Shown here: positions 23,708 through 36,340 of the stretch, one piece after another
Position numbering within the stretch: the stretch's first letter is position 1
How the letters are laid out: the number at the start of each line of letters is the position of its first letter
Program-made: the position numbers and the translations under genes
The notes under the pieces: generated by a model
Told to the model about the DNA's origin: nothing
The model's input: the letters and a program-made list of their open reading frames with translations, nothing else
The model's database searches: none
Origin: Henricia sp. BOLD:AAB3569
Lineage: Eukaryota; Echinodermata; Asteroidea; Spinulosida; Echinasteridae
DNA length: 64,000 nt
Direction of reading: 5' to 3'
NCBI GenBank assembly: GCA_037783545.1
Contig: JBBELK010000064.1
Coordinates: 1,550,001 to 1,614,000 of the forward strand

Positions 23708-25379
23708 AAGATGCTTGCTGATGTCATCGGCACCACTAATAAAATAGTTCAGGTTGGTAAAATCCCACACCAGTCCCCTTTCTCTCACCAGCATGGCCTG
23801 GGTCTAGAAAATTCTTCATGAAATTAGAAGGTGCTATACCGCCGCTCCCATAATTTGTTAAAGAATCGCTATAGTTAAAGAATCTCCACAATAACAAACG
23901 AAACACAGATGCATCTGCGAAAGAAAAACAATTATTTGGCATGCGTCATTTCGGATACATCAGTCTATAATAATTATCGGGAAAGCAGAACGTATCACCG
24001 TTGTCATTCACACGTTCCATATAGCATTATTGCTATTACACTTTTCAAGCATGTTTGTCTTGAAAAAATTTTGAAAGGTAATCCTGAAAACACGTTGAAA
24101 GGTAATCCTGAGTCAACTGAATAAATAATGTTTAATGTCTATAATAATTAATTTTCTTGCTACTTTTTGTTTTTGCGTCAACAGGTTTGGTTCAAGAACC
24201 GCCGTGCCAGACACCGTGGCAGAGGACGTGGCAAGGGACTTCGGAGCAGCAATCAGTCTTCCAGGTCAACCGAGCAGAGGAGCGTCTCCCCGGTAGACTC
24301 GCTCTCCAGAACTACGTCTCTGCCTGCCGAGGACTTGGCGTCACCGCTTCCACCGTACCCTTCCTCTCATCCCCAGTTCATCCATACATCGGTGCCTTCT
24401 TCCTGCGGGTTCTACCCACCACCGTACATCGCACCAATCCACTCTGGGCCCGACAGCAGTCCTCCACTGGGCTACACAATAGCAACTATCCCTGGTCGCT
24501 ACGGAGCATTCCTCGGTCCCGTCACCAGACTCCCTCATTGGTCTCTACCCGGTGCCTCCTCGGTTCCTCTAGCTCAGTCTACACCACGACAGTCGGACTT
24601 TGCTAATTTTGGGGGCTATGTTTCTGGTGGACTCTTGATGATTGCTCACACAAGAACATTTATAACATAGTTTTGATACCAAAATGGCTTTCCCTAATAT
24701 GATCTGATACATTATTTAAAAGTTATACCTTCTGTTTGACAACTTTGCAATGTGTAAAGTTAAGTTTACCTTTTGCTTTCTTGGCAGATTTGCTTTTCTT
24801 ATTAACGTTATGTTTGCAAAAGAAAGGTGCTAGCCAATCTGCAAATGTTCTAAAAGTTATACCATTTTAACGTGTCAAATGGATAGTTCAATATTGTTTC
24901 TCAAAACATGTAGTTTATACATGTACAACATATACATCTCAACGCATTTTTGTACAATGAAGTCCTGTGCAAGTGTAGCCAAAACTGTACACATCGCCTT
25001 AAAAGAGTTAACAAAGTTGACGGGATATTTGTTGTTGTTCAAATTTGTCGTTTCACAAACCCTGTATACAACATACATAATGATTCCCAATTTATTAACT
25101 AATTTATTAAACTAATTTATTAAACAAGTACCAATTTTCCTTTGTTCAACTGAAAGTTAATACATGTATTCAGATCATCACAACTGATTTTCTTAATTGT
25201 ATACTGTACATGTCAATCCCAATTTATTATGCAATAAATTCCCGTGCAAGCTTCTTAACCAGTCGCAATTTGTATTTTAATTCCCCTTTACTTAATATTG
25301 AATTTTGTTGTACAAATAATTGAAAATAAATTACAAAATTCGGCAATTATTGCTTTTTTGGCACAAACAAATTCAGGTC

Positions 25380-25604
25380 ATCGGGGGTAGAGGGGTGGGG
25401 AAAACAATTGATAGGTGCAATACAACAATGCAGCGGCTTTACAGTAGCATTTCGGCATCAATGCGCATTGGCGCGTTTGATCAGCCGGGATGCCATTTTG
25501 TCTGCCGCAAGATCAATCATGCGAGTTGGCCAATCAATGCGCGCGATAGACGTGTGTAGTCGCCGGGCCGTGAATGGATCAAACGCGGCCGCCGATTGGA
25601 GAAG
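25380..25604 (+). promoter_or_regulatory. Conserved upstream block of U5
   Basis: This holds the same elements as U2: GTTTGATC at 25475-25482, GATCAATCA at 25511-25519, CCAAT at 25530-25534 and GATCAAAC at 25577-25584. The TATA-like stretch after it reads TGTATAATA here. Function is inferred from conservation across units. Confidence 0.5.
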
Positions 25605-25727
25605 ATGTATAATAAGTTGCCCGTGCTAGCAGAGAATCATCACTTGCCTGCAAACTTGCAAAAGTTACAGACCAACTTTCTGCTTTCTCTCAAACATTTT
25701 GACGCTGTGTTATCCTGGGACTTCGCC

Positions 25728-27288
25728 ATGCCTACTATCACCGTACAGAGCATCTCAACCACCGAAGGTAGCAATGCCTCGCGGCGACCTACCCATCTGA
25801 TCGAACACATCTTGGGCATCAAGCAAGGTATGTAGTCCTCAATATAGATTGTTTGGCAAATCTATCAACTGTATTGAAATGCTTACTTCATTTGCAAGGA
25901 ATTTATGTTATGGGCTCAACGTTTGAAACTATAGTCATAACTCAGTGTACTATGGGCATAGACATTTAAATTCTTCGTTAATAAGGGGATATCGAACATA
26001 CGAAGGAAGAAGTTTGGTTGGTACCACGGAATTTAAGTTGCTTCGTTTCATCGGTTATGAAAGATCGGGGCAACTTTGCAAAATACGTGTTTTACATGTA
26101 TCTTTTAAAAACCAGTCCTTACTAAAGTCAATATGTCTCTTTCTTTTCCCACGCAGAATCTCCAAGATCGACCGTCAATAGCAGCACGCCTCCCATTGAC
26201 TCGAGCGTCCAGGAGCCGCCGAGCAAACGCCGTCGTCGCACCGTCTACAGAGACGAGCAGAGACAGCGGCTGGAGGAGGCATTTGCTACCAATCAGTACC
26301 CAAACATCAACAGCAAAAAGATGCTTGCTGATGTCATCGGCACCACTGAGAAAATAGTTCAGGTTGGTAAAATCCCACACCAGTCCCCTTTCTCTCACCA
26401 GCATGGCCTGGGTCTAGAAAATTCTTCATGAAATTAGAAGGTGCTATATACCGCCGCTCTCATAATTTGTTAAAGAATCGCTATAGTTAAAGAATCTCCA
26501 CAAGAACAAACGAAACACACATGCATCTGCAAAAAACACACAATTATTTGGCATGCGTCATTTCGGATACATCGGTCTATAATAATTATCGGGAAAGCAG
26601 AACGTATCACCGTTGTCATTCACACGTTCCATATAGCATTATTGCTATTACACTTTTCAAGCATGTTTGTCTTGAAAACATTTTGAAAGGTAATCCTGAA
26701 AACACGTTGAAAGGTAATCCTGAGTCAACTGAATGAAGAATGTTTAATGTCTATAATAATTAATTTTCTTGCTACTTTTTGTTTTTGCGTCAACAGGTTT
26801 GGTTCAAGAACCGCCGTGCCAGACACCGTGGCAGAGGACGTGGCAAGGGGCTTCGGAGCAGCAATCAGTCTTCCAGGCCAACCGAGCAGAGGAGCGTCTC
26901 CCCGGTAGACTCACTCTCCAGAACTACGTCTCTGCCTGCCGAGGACTTGGCATCACCGCTTCCACCGTGCCCTTCCCTTCATCCCATGCAGTTCATCCAC
27001 ACATCGGTGCCTTCTTCCTGCGGGTTCTACCCACCACCGTACATCGCACCAATCCACCCTGGGCCCGGCAGCAGTCCTCCCCTGGGCTACACGGTGGCAA
27101 CTATCCCTGGTCGCTACGGAGCATTCCTCGGTCCCGTCACCAGACTCCCTCATTGGTCTCTACCTGGTGCCTCCTCGGTTCCTTTGGCTCTATCTACGCC
27201 TCTAGCTCAGTCCACACCACGCCAGTCGGACTTTGCTAACTTTGGGGGCTGTGTTTCTGGTGGACTCTTGATGATTGCTCACACATGA
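25728..27288 (+). CDS. Homeobox gene U5, paired-like, Lys50 (intact)
   Basis: Exons: 25728-25827, 26157-26362 and 26797-27288, giving 265 residues with all splice signals kept (GTATGT donor; CACGCAG and CAACAG acceptors; CAG|GTTGGT second donor). The homeodomain at residues 57-116 is Lys50 with the VWFKNRRARHRG helix and Glu42. Differences from U2 include HILGIKQ for HILDIKQ, Asp for Tyr before the homeodomain (PPIDSS) and Glu in VQEPPSK. The tail ends FGGCVSGGLLMIAHT. An upstream in-frame ATG at 25605 would add 41 residues. Apart from U2 this is the only clearly complete left unit. Polyadenylation candidate AATAAA at 27862-27867. A nuclear transcription regulator is expected; targets unknown. 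Confidence 0.82.
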
Positions 27289-28008
27289 ACATTTATAACA
27301 TAGTTTTGGTGCCAAAATGGCTTTCCATAATATTATCTTATACATTATTTAAAAGTTATACCTTCTGATTGACAACTTTGCGATGTGTAAAGTTAAGTTT
27401 ACCTTTTGCATTCTTGGCAGATTTGCTTTTCTTATTAATGTTATGTTTGCAAAAGACAGTTGCTAGCCAATCTGCAAATGTTTTAAAAGTTATACCACAT
27501 GTCAAATGGATATAGTTCAATATTGTTTCTCAAAACATGTAGTTTATACATGTACAACATATACATCTTAACGCATTTTTGTACAATGAAGTCCTGTGCA
27601 AGTGTAGCCAAAACTGTACACATCGCCTTAAAAGAGTTAACAAAGTTGACGGGATATTTGTTGTTGTTCAAATTTGTCGTTTCACAAACCCTGTATACAA
27701 CATACATAATGATTCCCAATTTATTAACTAATTTATTAAACTAATTTATTAAACAAGTACCAATTTTCCTTTGTTCAACTGAAAGTTAATACATGTATTC
27801 AAATCATCACAACTGATTTTCTTAATTGTATACTGTACATGTCAATCCCAATTTATTATGCAATAAATTCCCGTGCAAGCTTCTTAACCAGTCGCAATTT
27901 GTATTTTAATTCCCTTTACTTAATATTGAATTTTGTGTACAAATAAGTGAAAGGAAATTACAAAATTCGGCAATTATTACTTTTTCGGCACAAACAAATT
28001 CAGGTCAT

Positions 28009-28754
28009 CGGGGGTGGAGGGGTGGGGGAAACAATTGATAGGTGCAATACAACAATGCAGCGGCTTTACAGTAGCATTTCGGCATCAATGCGCATTGGCG
28101 CGTTTGATCAGCCGGGATGCCATTTTGTCTGCCGCAAGATTAGACACGTGAGTTGGCCAATCAATGCGCGCGATAGACGTGTGTAGTCGCCGGGCCGTGA
28201 ATGGATCGAACGCGGCCGCCGATTGGAGAAGAGGTATAAGAAGTTGCCCGTGCTAGCAGAGAATCATCACTTGCCTGCAAACTTGCAAAAGTTACAGACC
28301 AACTTTCTGCTTTCTCTCAATCATTTCATCACTTGCCTGCAAACTTGCAAAAGTTACAGACCAACTTTCTGCTTTCTCTCAAAGCAGAACTACGTCACTG
28401 CCTGCCGAGGACTTGGCATCACCGCTTCCACCGTGCCCTTCCCCTCATCCCATGCAGTTCATCCATACATCGGTGCCTTCTTCCTGCGGGTTCTACCCAC
28501 CACCTTTCATCGCACCAATCCACCCTGGGCCCGGCAGCAGTCCTCCCCTGGGCTACACGGTGGCAACTAATCCTGGTCGCTACGGAGCATTCCTCGGTCC
28601 CGTCACCAGACTCCCTCATTGGTCTCTACCTGGTGCCTCCTCGGTTCCTTTGGCTCTATCTACGCCTCTAGCTCAGTCCACACCACGCCAGTCGGACTTT
28701 GCTAACTTTGGGGGCTGTGTTTCTGGTGGACTCTTGATGATTGCTCACACATGA
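28009..28754 (+). pseudogene. Homeobox unit U6, promoter and 5' exon fused to exon 3 tail
   Basis: The upstream block (28009-28231) is followed by the 5' part of exon 1, in which the upstream ATG has become AGG (28232) and a 62-bp segment is tandemly duplicated (starting 28265 and 28327). At about 28384 it jumps into exon 3 at the codons before SLPAEDLASP. The preferred start codon, both introns, exon 2 and the whole homeodomain are missing. The exon 3 tail then runs open to the stop at 28752-28754. This is a deletion derivative. Confidence 0.85.
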
Positions 28755-29828
28755 ACATTTATAACATAGTTTTGATGCCAAAATGGCTTTCCATAATATT
28801 ATCTTGTACATTATTTAAAAGTTATACCTTCTGTTTGACAACTTTGCGATGTGTAAAGTTAAGTTTACCTTTTGCTTTCTTGGCAGATTTGCTTTTCTTA
28901 TTAAAGTTATGTTTGCAAAAGACAGTTGCTAGCCAATCTGCAAATGTTTTAAAAGTTATACCACATGTCAAATGGATATAGTTCAATATTGTTTCTCAAA
29001 ACATGTAGTTTATACATGTACAACATATACATCTCAACGCATTTTTGTACAATGAAGTCCTGTGCAAGTGTAGCCAAAACTGTACACATCGCCTTAAAAG
29101 AGTTAACAAAGTTGACGGGATATTTGTTGTTGTTCAAATTTGTCGTTTCACAAACCCTGTATACAACATACATAATGATTCCCAATTTATTAACTAATTT
29201 ATTAAACTAATTTATTAAACAAGTACCAATTTTCCTTTGTTCAACTGAAAGTTAATAGGCCTACATGTATTCAAATCATCACAACCGATTTTCTTAATTG
29301 TATATTGTACATGTCAATCCCAATTTATTATGCAATAAATTCCCGTGCAAGCTTCTTAACCAGTCGCAATTCGTATTTTAATTCCCTTTACTTAATATTG
29401 AATTTTTTGTACAAATAATTGAAAGGAAATTACAAAATTCGGCAATTATTACTTTTTCGGCACAAACAAAATCAGGTCATCGGGGGTGGAGGGGTGGGGG
29501 AAACAATTGATAGGTGCAATACAACAATGCAGCGGCTTTACGGTAGAGCATTTCGGCATCAATGCGCATTGGCGCGTTTGATCAGCCGGGATGCCATTTT
29601 GTCTGCCGCAAGATCAATCATGCGAGTTGACCAATCAATGCGCGCGGTAGACGTGTGTAGTCGCCGGGCCGTGAATGGATCAAACGCGGCCGCCGATTGG
29701 AGAAGATGTATAAGAAGTTGCCCGTGCTAGCAGAGAATCATCACTTGCCTGCAAACTTGCAAAAGTTATAGACCAACTTTCTGCTGTCTCTCAAACATTT
29801 TGACGCTGTGTTATCCTGGGACTTCGCC

Positions 29829-30361
29829 ATGCCTACTATCACCGTACAGAGCATCTCAACCACCGAAGGTAGCAATGCCTCGCGGCGATCCACCCATCTG
29901 ATCGAACACATCTTGGGCATCAAGCAAGGTATGTAGTCCTCAATATATATTGTTTGGTTAGCGGAGCAGTCTCCCCGGTAGACTCACTCTCCAGAACTAC
30001 GTCTCTGCCTGCCGAGGACTTGGCATCACCGCTTCCACCGTGCCCTTCCCTTCATCCCATGCAGTTCATCCATACATCGGTGCCTTCTTCCTGCGGGTTC
30101 TACGCACCACCGTACATCGCACCAATCCACCCTGGGCCCGGCAGCAGTCCTCCCCTGGGCTACACGGTGGCAACTATCCCTGGTCGCTACGGAGCATTCC
30201 TCGGTCCCGTCACCAGACTCCCTCATTGGTCTCTACCTGGTGCCTCCTCGGTTCCTTTGGCTCTATCTACGCCTCTAGCTCAGTCCACACCACGCCAGTC
30301 GCACTTTGCTAACTTTGGGGGCTATGTTTCTGGTGGACTCTTGATGATTGCTCACACATGA
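29829..30361 (+). pseudogene. Homeobox unit U7, homeodomain deleted
   Basis: Exon 1 from the internal Met (29829-29928) is intact with a good donor, but intron 1 breaks off after about 30 bases. At about 29958-29970 it joins exon 3 in the codons for the SPVDSLSRT segment, removing exon 2 and residues 47-60 of the homeodomain. The tail is open to 30361. Upstream of the internal Met there is also a TAG in the longer frame (29769-29771). No homeodomain can be made. Confidence 0.85.
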
Positions 30362-31413
30362 ACATTTATAACATAGTTTTGATGCCAAAATGGCTTTCCA
30401 TAATATTATCTTATACATTATTTAAAAGTTATACCTTCTGTTTGACAACTTTGCGATGTGTAAAGTTAAGTTTACCTTTTGCTTTCTTGGCAGATTTGCT
30501 TTTCTTATTAAAGTTATGTTTGCAAAAGACAGTTGCTAGCCAATCTGCAAATGTTTTAAAAGTTATACCACATGTCAAATAGATATAGATCTATATTGTT
30601 TCTCAAAACATGTAGTTTATACATGTACAACATATACATCTCAACGCATTTTTGTACAATGAAGTGTCCTGTACACATCGCCTTAAAAGAGTTAACAAAG
30701 TTGACGGGATATTTGTTGTTGTTCAAATTTGTCGTTTCACAAACCCTGTATACAACATACATAATGATTCCCAATTTATTAACTAATTTATTAAACTAAT
30801 TTATTAAACAAGTACCAATTTTCCTTTGTTCAACTGAAAGTTAATACATGTATTCAAATCATCACAACTGATTTTCTTAATTGTATACTGTACATGTCAA
30901 TCCCAATTTATTATGCAATAAATTCCCGTGCAACCTTCTTAACCAGTCGCAATTTGTATTTTAATTCCCCTTTACTTAATATTGAATTTTGTATACAAAT
31001 AAGTGAAAGAAAATTACAAAATTCGGCAATTATTACTTTTTCGGCACAAACAAAATCAGGTCATCGGGGGTGGAGGGGTGGGGGAAACAATTGATAGGTG
31101 CAATACAACAATGCAGCGGCTTTACGGTAGAGCATTTCGGCATCAATGCGCATTGGCGCGTTTGATCAGCCGGGATGCCATTTTGTCTGCTGCAAGATCA
31201 AACACGTGAGTTGGCCAATCAATGCGCGCGATAGACGTGTGTAGTCGCCAGGCCGTGAATGGATCAAACGCGGCCGCCGATTGGAGAAGATGTATAAGAA
31301 GTTGCCCGTGCTAGCAGAGAATCATCACTTGCCTGCTAACTTGCAAAAGTTACAGACCAACTTTCTGCTGTCTCTCAAACATTTTTGACGCTGTGTTATC
31401 CTGGGACTTCGCC

Positions 31414-32892
31414 ATGCCTACTATCACCGTACAGAGCATCTCAACCACCGAAGGCAGCAATGCCTCGCGGCGACCCACCCATTTGATCGAACACATCTTG
31501 GGCATCAAACAAGGTATGTAGTCCTTAATATAGATTGTTTGGCAAATCTATCAACTGTATTGAAATGCTTACTTCATTTGCAAGGAATTTATGTTATGGG
31601 CTCAACGTTTAAAACTATAGTCATAACTCAGTGTACTATGGGCATAGACGTTTAAATTCTTCGTTAATAAGGGGATATCGAACATACGAAGGAAGAAGTT
31701 TGGTTGGTACCAGGGAATTTTAAGTTGCTTCGTTTCATCGGTTATGAAAGATCGGGGCAACTTTGCAAAATACGTGTTTTACATGTATCTTTTTAAAACC
31801 AGTCCTTACTAAAGTCAATATGTCTCTTTCTTTTCCCACGCAGAGTCTCCAAGATCGACCGTCAATAGCAGCACGCCTTCCATTGACTCGAGCGTCCAGG
31901 GGCCGCCGAGCAAACGCCGTCGTCGCACCGTCTACAGAGACGAGCAGAGACAGCGGCTGGAGGAGGCATTTGCTACCAATCAGTACCCAAACATCAACAG
32001 CAAAAAGATGCTTGCTGATGTCATCGGCACCACTGAGAAAATAGTTCAGGTTGGTAAAATCCCACACCAGTCCCCTTTCTCTCACCAGCATGGCCTGGGT
32101 CTAGAAAATTCTTCATGAAATTAGAAGGTGCTATACCGCCGCTCCCATAATTTGTTAAAGAATCGCTATAGTTAAAGAATCTCCACAAGAACAAACGAAA
32201 CACACATGCATCTGCAAAAAACACAAAATTATTTGGCATGCGTCATTTCGGATACATCAGTCTATAATAATTATCGGGAAAGCAGAACGTATCACCGTTG
32301 TCATTCACACGTTCCATATAGCATTATTGCTATTACACTTTTCAAGCATGTTTGTCTTGAAAACATTTTGAAAGGTAATCCTGAAAACACGTTGAAAGGT
32401 AATCCTGAGTCAACTGAATGAAGAATGTTTAATGTCTATAATAATTAATTTTCTTGCTACTTTTTGTTTTTGCGTCAACAGGTTTGGTTCAAGAACCGCC
32501 GTGCCAGACACCGTGGCAGAGGACGTGGCAAGGGGCTTCGGAGCAGCAATCAGTCTTCCAGGCCAACCGAGCAGAGGAGCGTCTCCCCGGTAGACTCACT
32601 CTCCAGAACTACGTCTCTGCCTGCCGAGGACTTGGCATCACCGCTTCCATCGTGCCCTTCCCTTCATCCCATGCGCAGTTCATCCATACATCGGTGCCTT
32701 CTTCCTGCGGGTTCTACCCACCACCGTACATCGCACCAATCCACCCTGGGTCCGGCAGCAGTCCTCCCCTTGGCTACAAGGTGGCAACTATCCCTGGTCG
32801 CTACGGAGCATTCCTCGGTCCCGTCACCAGACTCCCTCATTGGTCTCTACCCGGTGCCTACTCGGTTCCTTTGGCTCTATCTACGCCTCTAG
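31414..32892 (+). CDS. Homeobox gene U8, Lys50, frameshifted C-terminal tail
   Basis: Exons: 31414-31513, 31844-32049 and 32482-32892, giving 238 residues. The internal-Met exon, splice sites and full Lys50 homeodomain are intact. The longer 5' frame is broken by an extra T (five instead of four, about 31381-31386), again upstream of the internal Met. In exon 3 two extra bases (ATGCGCAG for ATGCAG, near 32672) shift the frame, so the normal tail from QFIHTS onward is replaced by an unrelated Ser/Pro/Leu-rich stretch ending at 32890-32892. It may be a DNA-binding protein with an altered effector region or a decaying copy. Confidence 0.55.
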
Positions 32893-34035
32893 CTCAGTCC
32901 ACACCACGCCAGTCGGACTTTGCTAACTTTGGGGGCTATGTTTCTGGTGGACTCTTGATGATTGCTCACACATGAACATTTATAACATAGTTTTGATGCC
33001 AAAATGGCTTTCCATAATATTATCTTATACATTATTAAAGTTTATACCTTCTGTTTGACAACTTTGCGATGTGTAAAGTTAAGTTTACCTTTTGCTTTCT
33101 TGGCAGATTTGCTTTTCTTATTAAAGTTATGTTTGCAAAAGACAGGTGCTAGCCAATCTGCAAATGTTTTAAAAGTTATACCATTTTAACGTGTCAAATG
33201 GATAGTTCAATATTGTTTCTCAAAACATGTAGTTTGTACATGTACAACATATACATCTTAACTAATTTTTGTGCAAGTTAAGTGTAGCCAAAACTGTACA
33301 CATCGCTTTAAAAGAGTTAACAAAGTTGACGGGATATTTGTTGTTGTTCAAATTTGTCGTTTCACAAACCCTGTATACAACATACATAATGATTCCCAAT
33401 GGATTAATTAATTTATTAAACTAATTTATTAAACAAGTACCAATTTTCCTTTGTTCAACTGAAAGTTAATACATGTATTCAAATCATCACAACCCATTTT
33501 CTTAATTGTATACTGTACATGTCAATCCCAATTTATAATGCAATAAATTCCCGTGCAAGCTTCTTAATCAGTCGCAATTTGTATTTTAATTCCCCTTTAC
33601 TTAATATTGAAATTTTTTTATAAATAATTGAAAGGAAATTACAAAATTCGGCAATTATTGCTTTTTCGGCACAAAACAATTCAGGTCATCGGGGGTGGAG
33701 GGGTGGGGGAAACAATTGATAGGTGCAATACAACAATGCAGTAGCATTAGAGTAGCATTTCGGCATCAATGCGCATTGGCGCGTTTGATCAGCCGGGATG
33801 CCATTTTGTCTGCCGCAAGATCAATCATGCGAGTTGGGCAATCAATGCGCGCGATAGACGTGTGTAGTCACCGGGCCGTGAATGGATCAAACGCGGCCGC
33901 CGATTGGAGAAGATGTATAAGAAGTTGCCCGTGCTAGCAGAGAATCATCACTTGCCTGCAAACTTGCAAAAGTTACAGATCAACTTTCTGCTTTCTCTCA
34001 AACATTTTGACGCTGTGTTATCCTGGGACTTCGCC

Positions 34036-34646
34036 ATGCCTATTATCACCGTACAGCCTGGCATCTCAACCACCGAAGGCAGCAATGCCTCGCGACAACC
34101 CACCCATCTGATCGAACACATCTTGGGCATCAAGCAAGGTATGTAGTCCTCAATATAGATAGTTTGGCAAATCTATCAACTGTATCAACTTCATTTGCAA
34201 GGAATTTATGTTATGGGCTCAACGTTTGAAACTATAGTCATAACTCGTGTACTGGGCATAGACGTTTAAATTCTTCGTTAATAAGGGGATATCGAACATA
34301 CGAAGGAAGAAGTTTGGTTGGTACTACGGAATTTAAGTTGCTTCGTTTCATCGGTTATGAAAGATCGGGGCAACTTTGCAAAATACGTGTTTTACATGTA
34401 TCTTTTTAAAACCAGTCCTTACTAAAGTCAACATGTCTCTTTCTTTTCCCACGCAGAATCTCCAAGATCGACCGTCAATAGCAGCACGCCTCCCATTGAC
34501 TCGAGCGTCCAGGGGCCGCCGAGCAAACGTCTTCCAGGTCAACCGAGCAGAGGAGCGTCTCCCCGGTAGACTCAATCCACCAATCCACCCTGGGCCCGGC
34601 AACACGGTGGCAACTATCCCTGGTCGCTACGGAGCATTCCTCGGTA
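34036..34646 (+). pseudogene. Homeobox unit U9, homeodomain deleted
   Basis: Exon 1 (34036-34138) is in frame with one extra codon (VQPGIS). Exon 2 starts normally at 34457, but after the SKR codons at the homeodomain start (about 34529) it jumps to exon 3 sequence for LPGQPSRGAS in another frame, with a TAG soon after. Further internal deletions follow, and the exon 3 remnant ends at about 34646, where an unrelated repeated block begins. The last unit of the left array is thus a homeodomain-less remnant. Upstream block at 33690-33912. Confidence 0.85.
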
Positions 34647-35963
34647 AAAGGAATGCCCGATTTACTGTAGAATAAAAATGGTGGCTGTATTTAAAGCTGG
34701 GTGGAAATCTCCCTTCACTTTTATGGTTTTCAACAGTTATGTATTCCTTTCTTTGTATAGTCCTTTATCTATGAAGAACATTTTATTTATAATTTCATCC
34801 TGGAAAAGTCAGAAAATTTCAGTCTTTTTCCGAGACTCTTTTCACGCGAAACTGAAAACGAAAGGTCACGTCAATCAACTCTAGCTATGTGTGTGACACA
34901 CAAAGCTGCTTCATTGACTGTGGTCGTGTACCTATAGCTCCTCGCAGCAAACACGTACACGTTGTACGGAACCACGGATTTTCCACAGTGACTGTCTCCT
35001 CGCTATGACGTAGCGGGTCAATGCATATCATTATGACAGGTAATCCTGAAAACACGTTGAAAGGTAATCCTGAGTCAACTGAATGAAGAATGTTTAATGT
35101 CTATAATAATTAATTTTCTTGTTACTTTTTGTTAATTTACCCTTTACTTAATATTGAATTTGTTGTACAAATAATTGAAAGGAAATTACAAAATTCAGCA
35201 TTGATTACTTTTTCGGCCATATGGCCATCGTCGTGATGTGGGGTATTTTTTTCGTCCTTGTAAACATTTTAGACAATGTAGCTCCCAAAAGGGGCCCTAT
35301 TTTGCCCAGTAGCGTAATATGTGACTTTTTCCAAAATGGACGCTGGCAATTTATATTCTTGCGGGGGTAGTTTTGTTTGAAGTGGAAATTAGGGAATAAA
35401 AGTGACAGATTACCCCCATAAAAGATGAGACTTCAATGAGTATTTTGGTTGTTGTCCCGGAGGCTGAGAGAGTGGTAAGTATTTTTAAATGATTTTTGAA
35501 AATAGGGCATTTAGCATTGGTTCCTATGAGGGCCCGATTTACTGTAGAATAAAAATGGTGGCGTCCATGTTGGTTGTATTTAAAGCTGGGTGGAAATCTC
35601 CCTTGACTTTTATGGTTTTCAACAGTTATGTATTCCTTTCTTTGTATAGTCCTTTATCTACGAAGAACATTTTATTTATAATTTCATCCTGAAAAAGTCG
35701 GAAAATTTCAGTCTTTTTCCGAGACTCTTTTCACGCTAAACTGAAAACGGAACCACGGATTTTCCACAGTGACTGTCTCCTCGCTATGACGTAGCGGGTC
35801 AATGCATATCATTATGACGTCATCACCCCGTTATTCATTTTGGCCCGTTGCCGGTTGACGAACACGGTCTAGTTTTTTATTGTTTCTCTCTAATATAAAT
35901 AATGACCCTATGGACGAAAATGTACTGGCAGCATTTCTTTCTATTCAACCCATAGGCTAAGGC

Positions 35964-36340
35964 TTTCCTTTACAGTGTGCATTTCGGCATCAATGTCCAT
36001 TGAGGCGTTTGATCAGCCGGGATGCCAGTCTGCCGCAAGATCAATCACGCGAGTTGACCAATCAATGCGCGCGATAGATGTGTGTAGTCGCCGGGCCGTC
36101 GGTGGATCAAACGCGGCCGCCGCTTGGAGAAGATGCATAAGAAGTTACCCGTGCTGTCACACTTTAAGCAACTAACAATGGAAATTGGGCACACACCATT
36201 GTTAATAACAATGGATTGTGCCCAATTTCCATTGTTAGTTGTTCACAGTGTCAGAGAATCATTACTTGCTTGCTAAAATGCGCCGTGACGTCATCGAAAC
36301 ATCAGAGCACGCGGAACATCTGAGCACGTGATAATAGCAA
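35964..36340 (+). pseudogene. Promoter/5' exon fragment U10 with hairpin insertion
   Basis: This copy of the conserved upstream block (TTTGATCAGCCGGGATGCCA, CCAAT, GATCAAACGCG) and the start of the 5' exon is interrupted at about 36156 by a palindromic element. It then resumes as TCAGAGAATCATTACTTGC and degenerates. No exon 2 or 3 follows; array 3' flank begins at about 36420. Confidence 0.75.
36157..36252. mobile_element. Foldback MITE (hairpin), copy 1
   Basis: An almost perfect palindrome: CAACTAACAATGGAAATTGG...CCATTGTTA is followed at once by its reverse complement, with outer ends CACACTTTAAG and TTCACAGTG partly paired. It is about 95 bp and inserted in a homeobox 5' exon. The same element at the same site at 38062 shows that the insertion preceded duplication of the block. 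Confidence 0.75.

Larger units (their letters stand above)
14599..24670 (+). pseudogene. Homeobox unit U4, split by a retrotransposon
   Basis: Exons: 14599-14700 (same 2-bp insertion as U3), 15030-15195 continuing at 23713-23752, and 24185-24670. An 8.5-kb BEL/Pao element sits inside exon 2, in the homeodomain codons for the NSKKM segment (around residues 29-33), with AAGAT repeated on both sides. Exon 3 is open but its stop has changed from TGA to AGA, adding five residues to the TAG at 24668-24670. Exon 3 also lacks codons present in other left units and reads YPSSHPQFIHT, as in the right array. The unit is 2616 bp from U3 and very similar to it up to exon 3, so U3 and U4 duplicated before the insertion. 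Confidence 0.88.
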
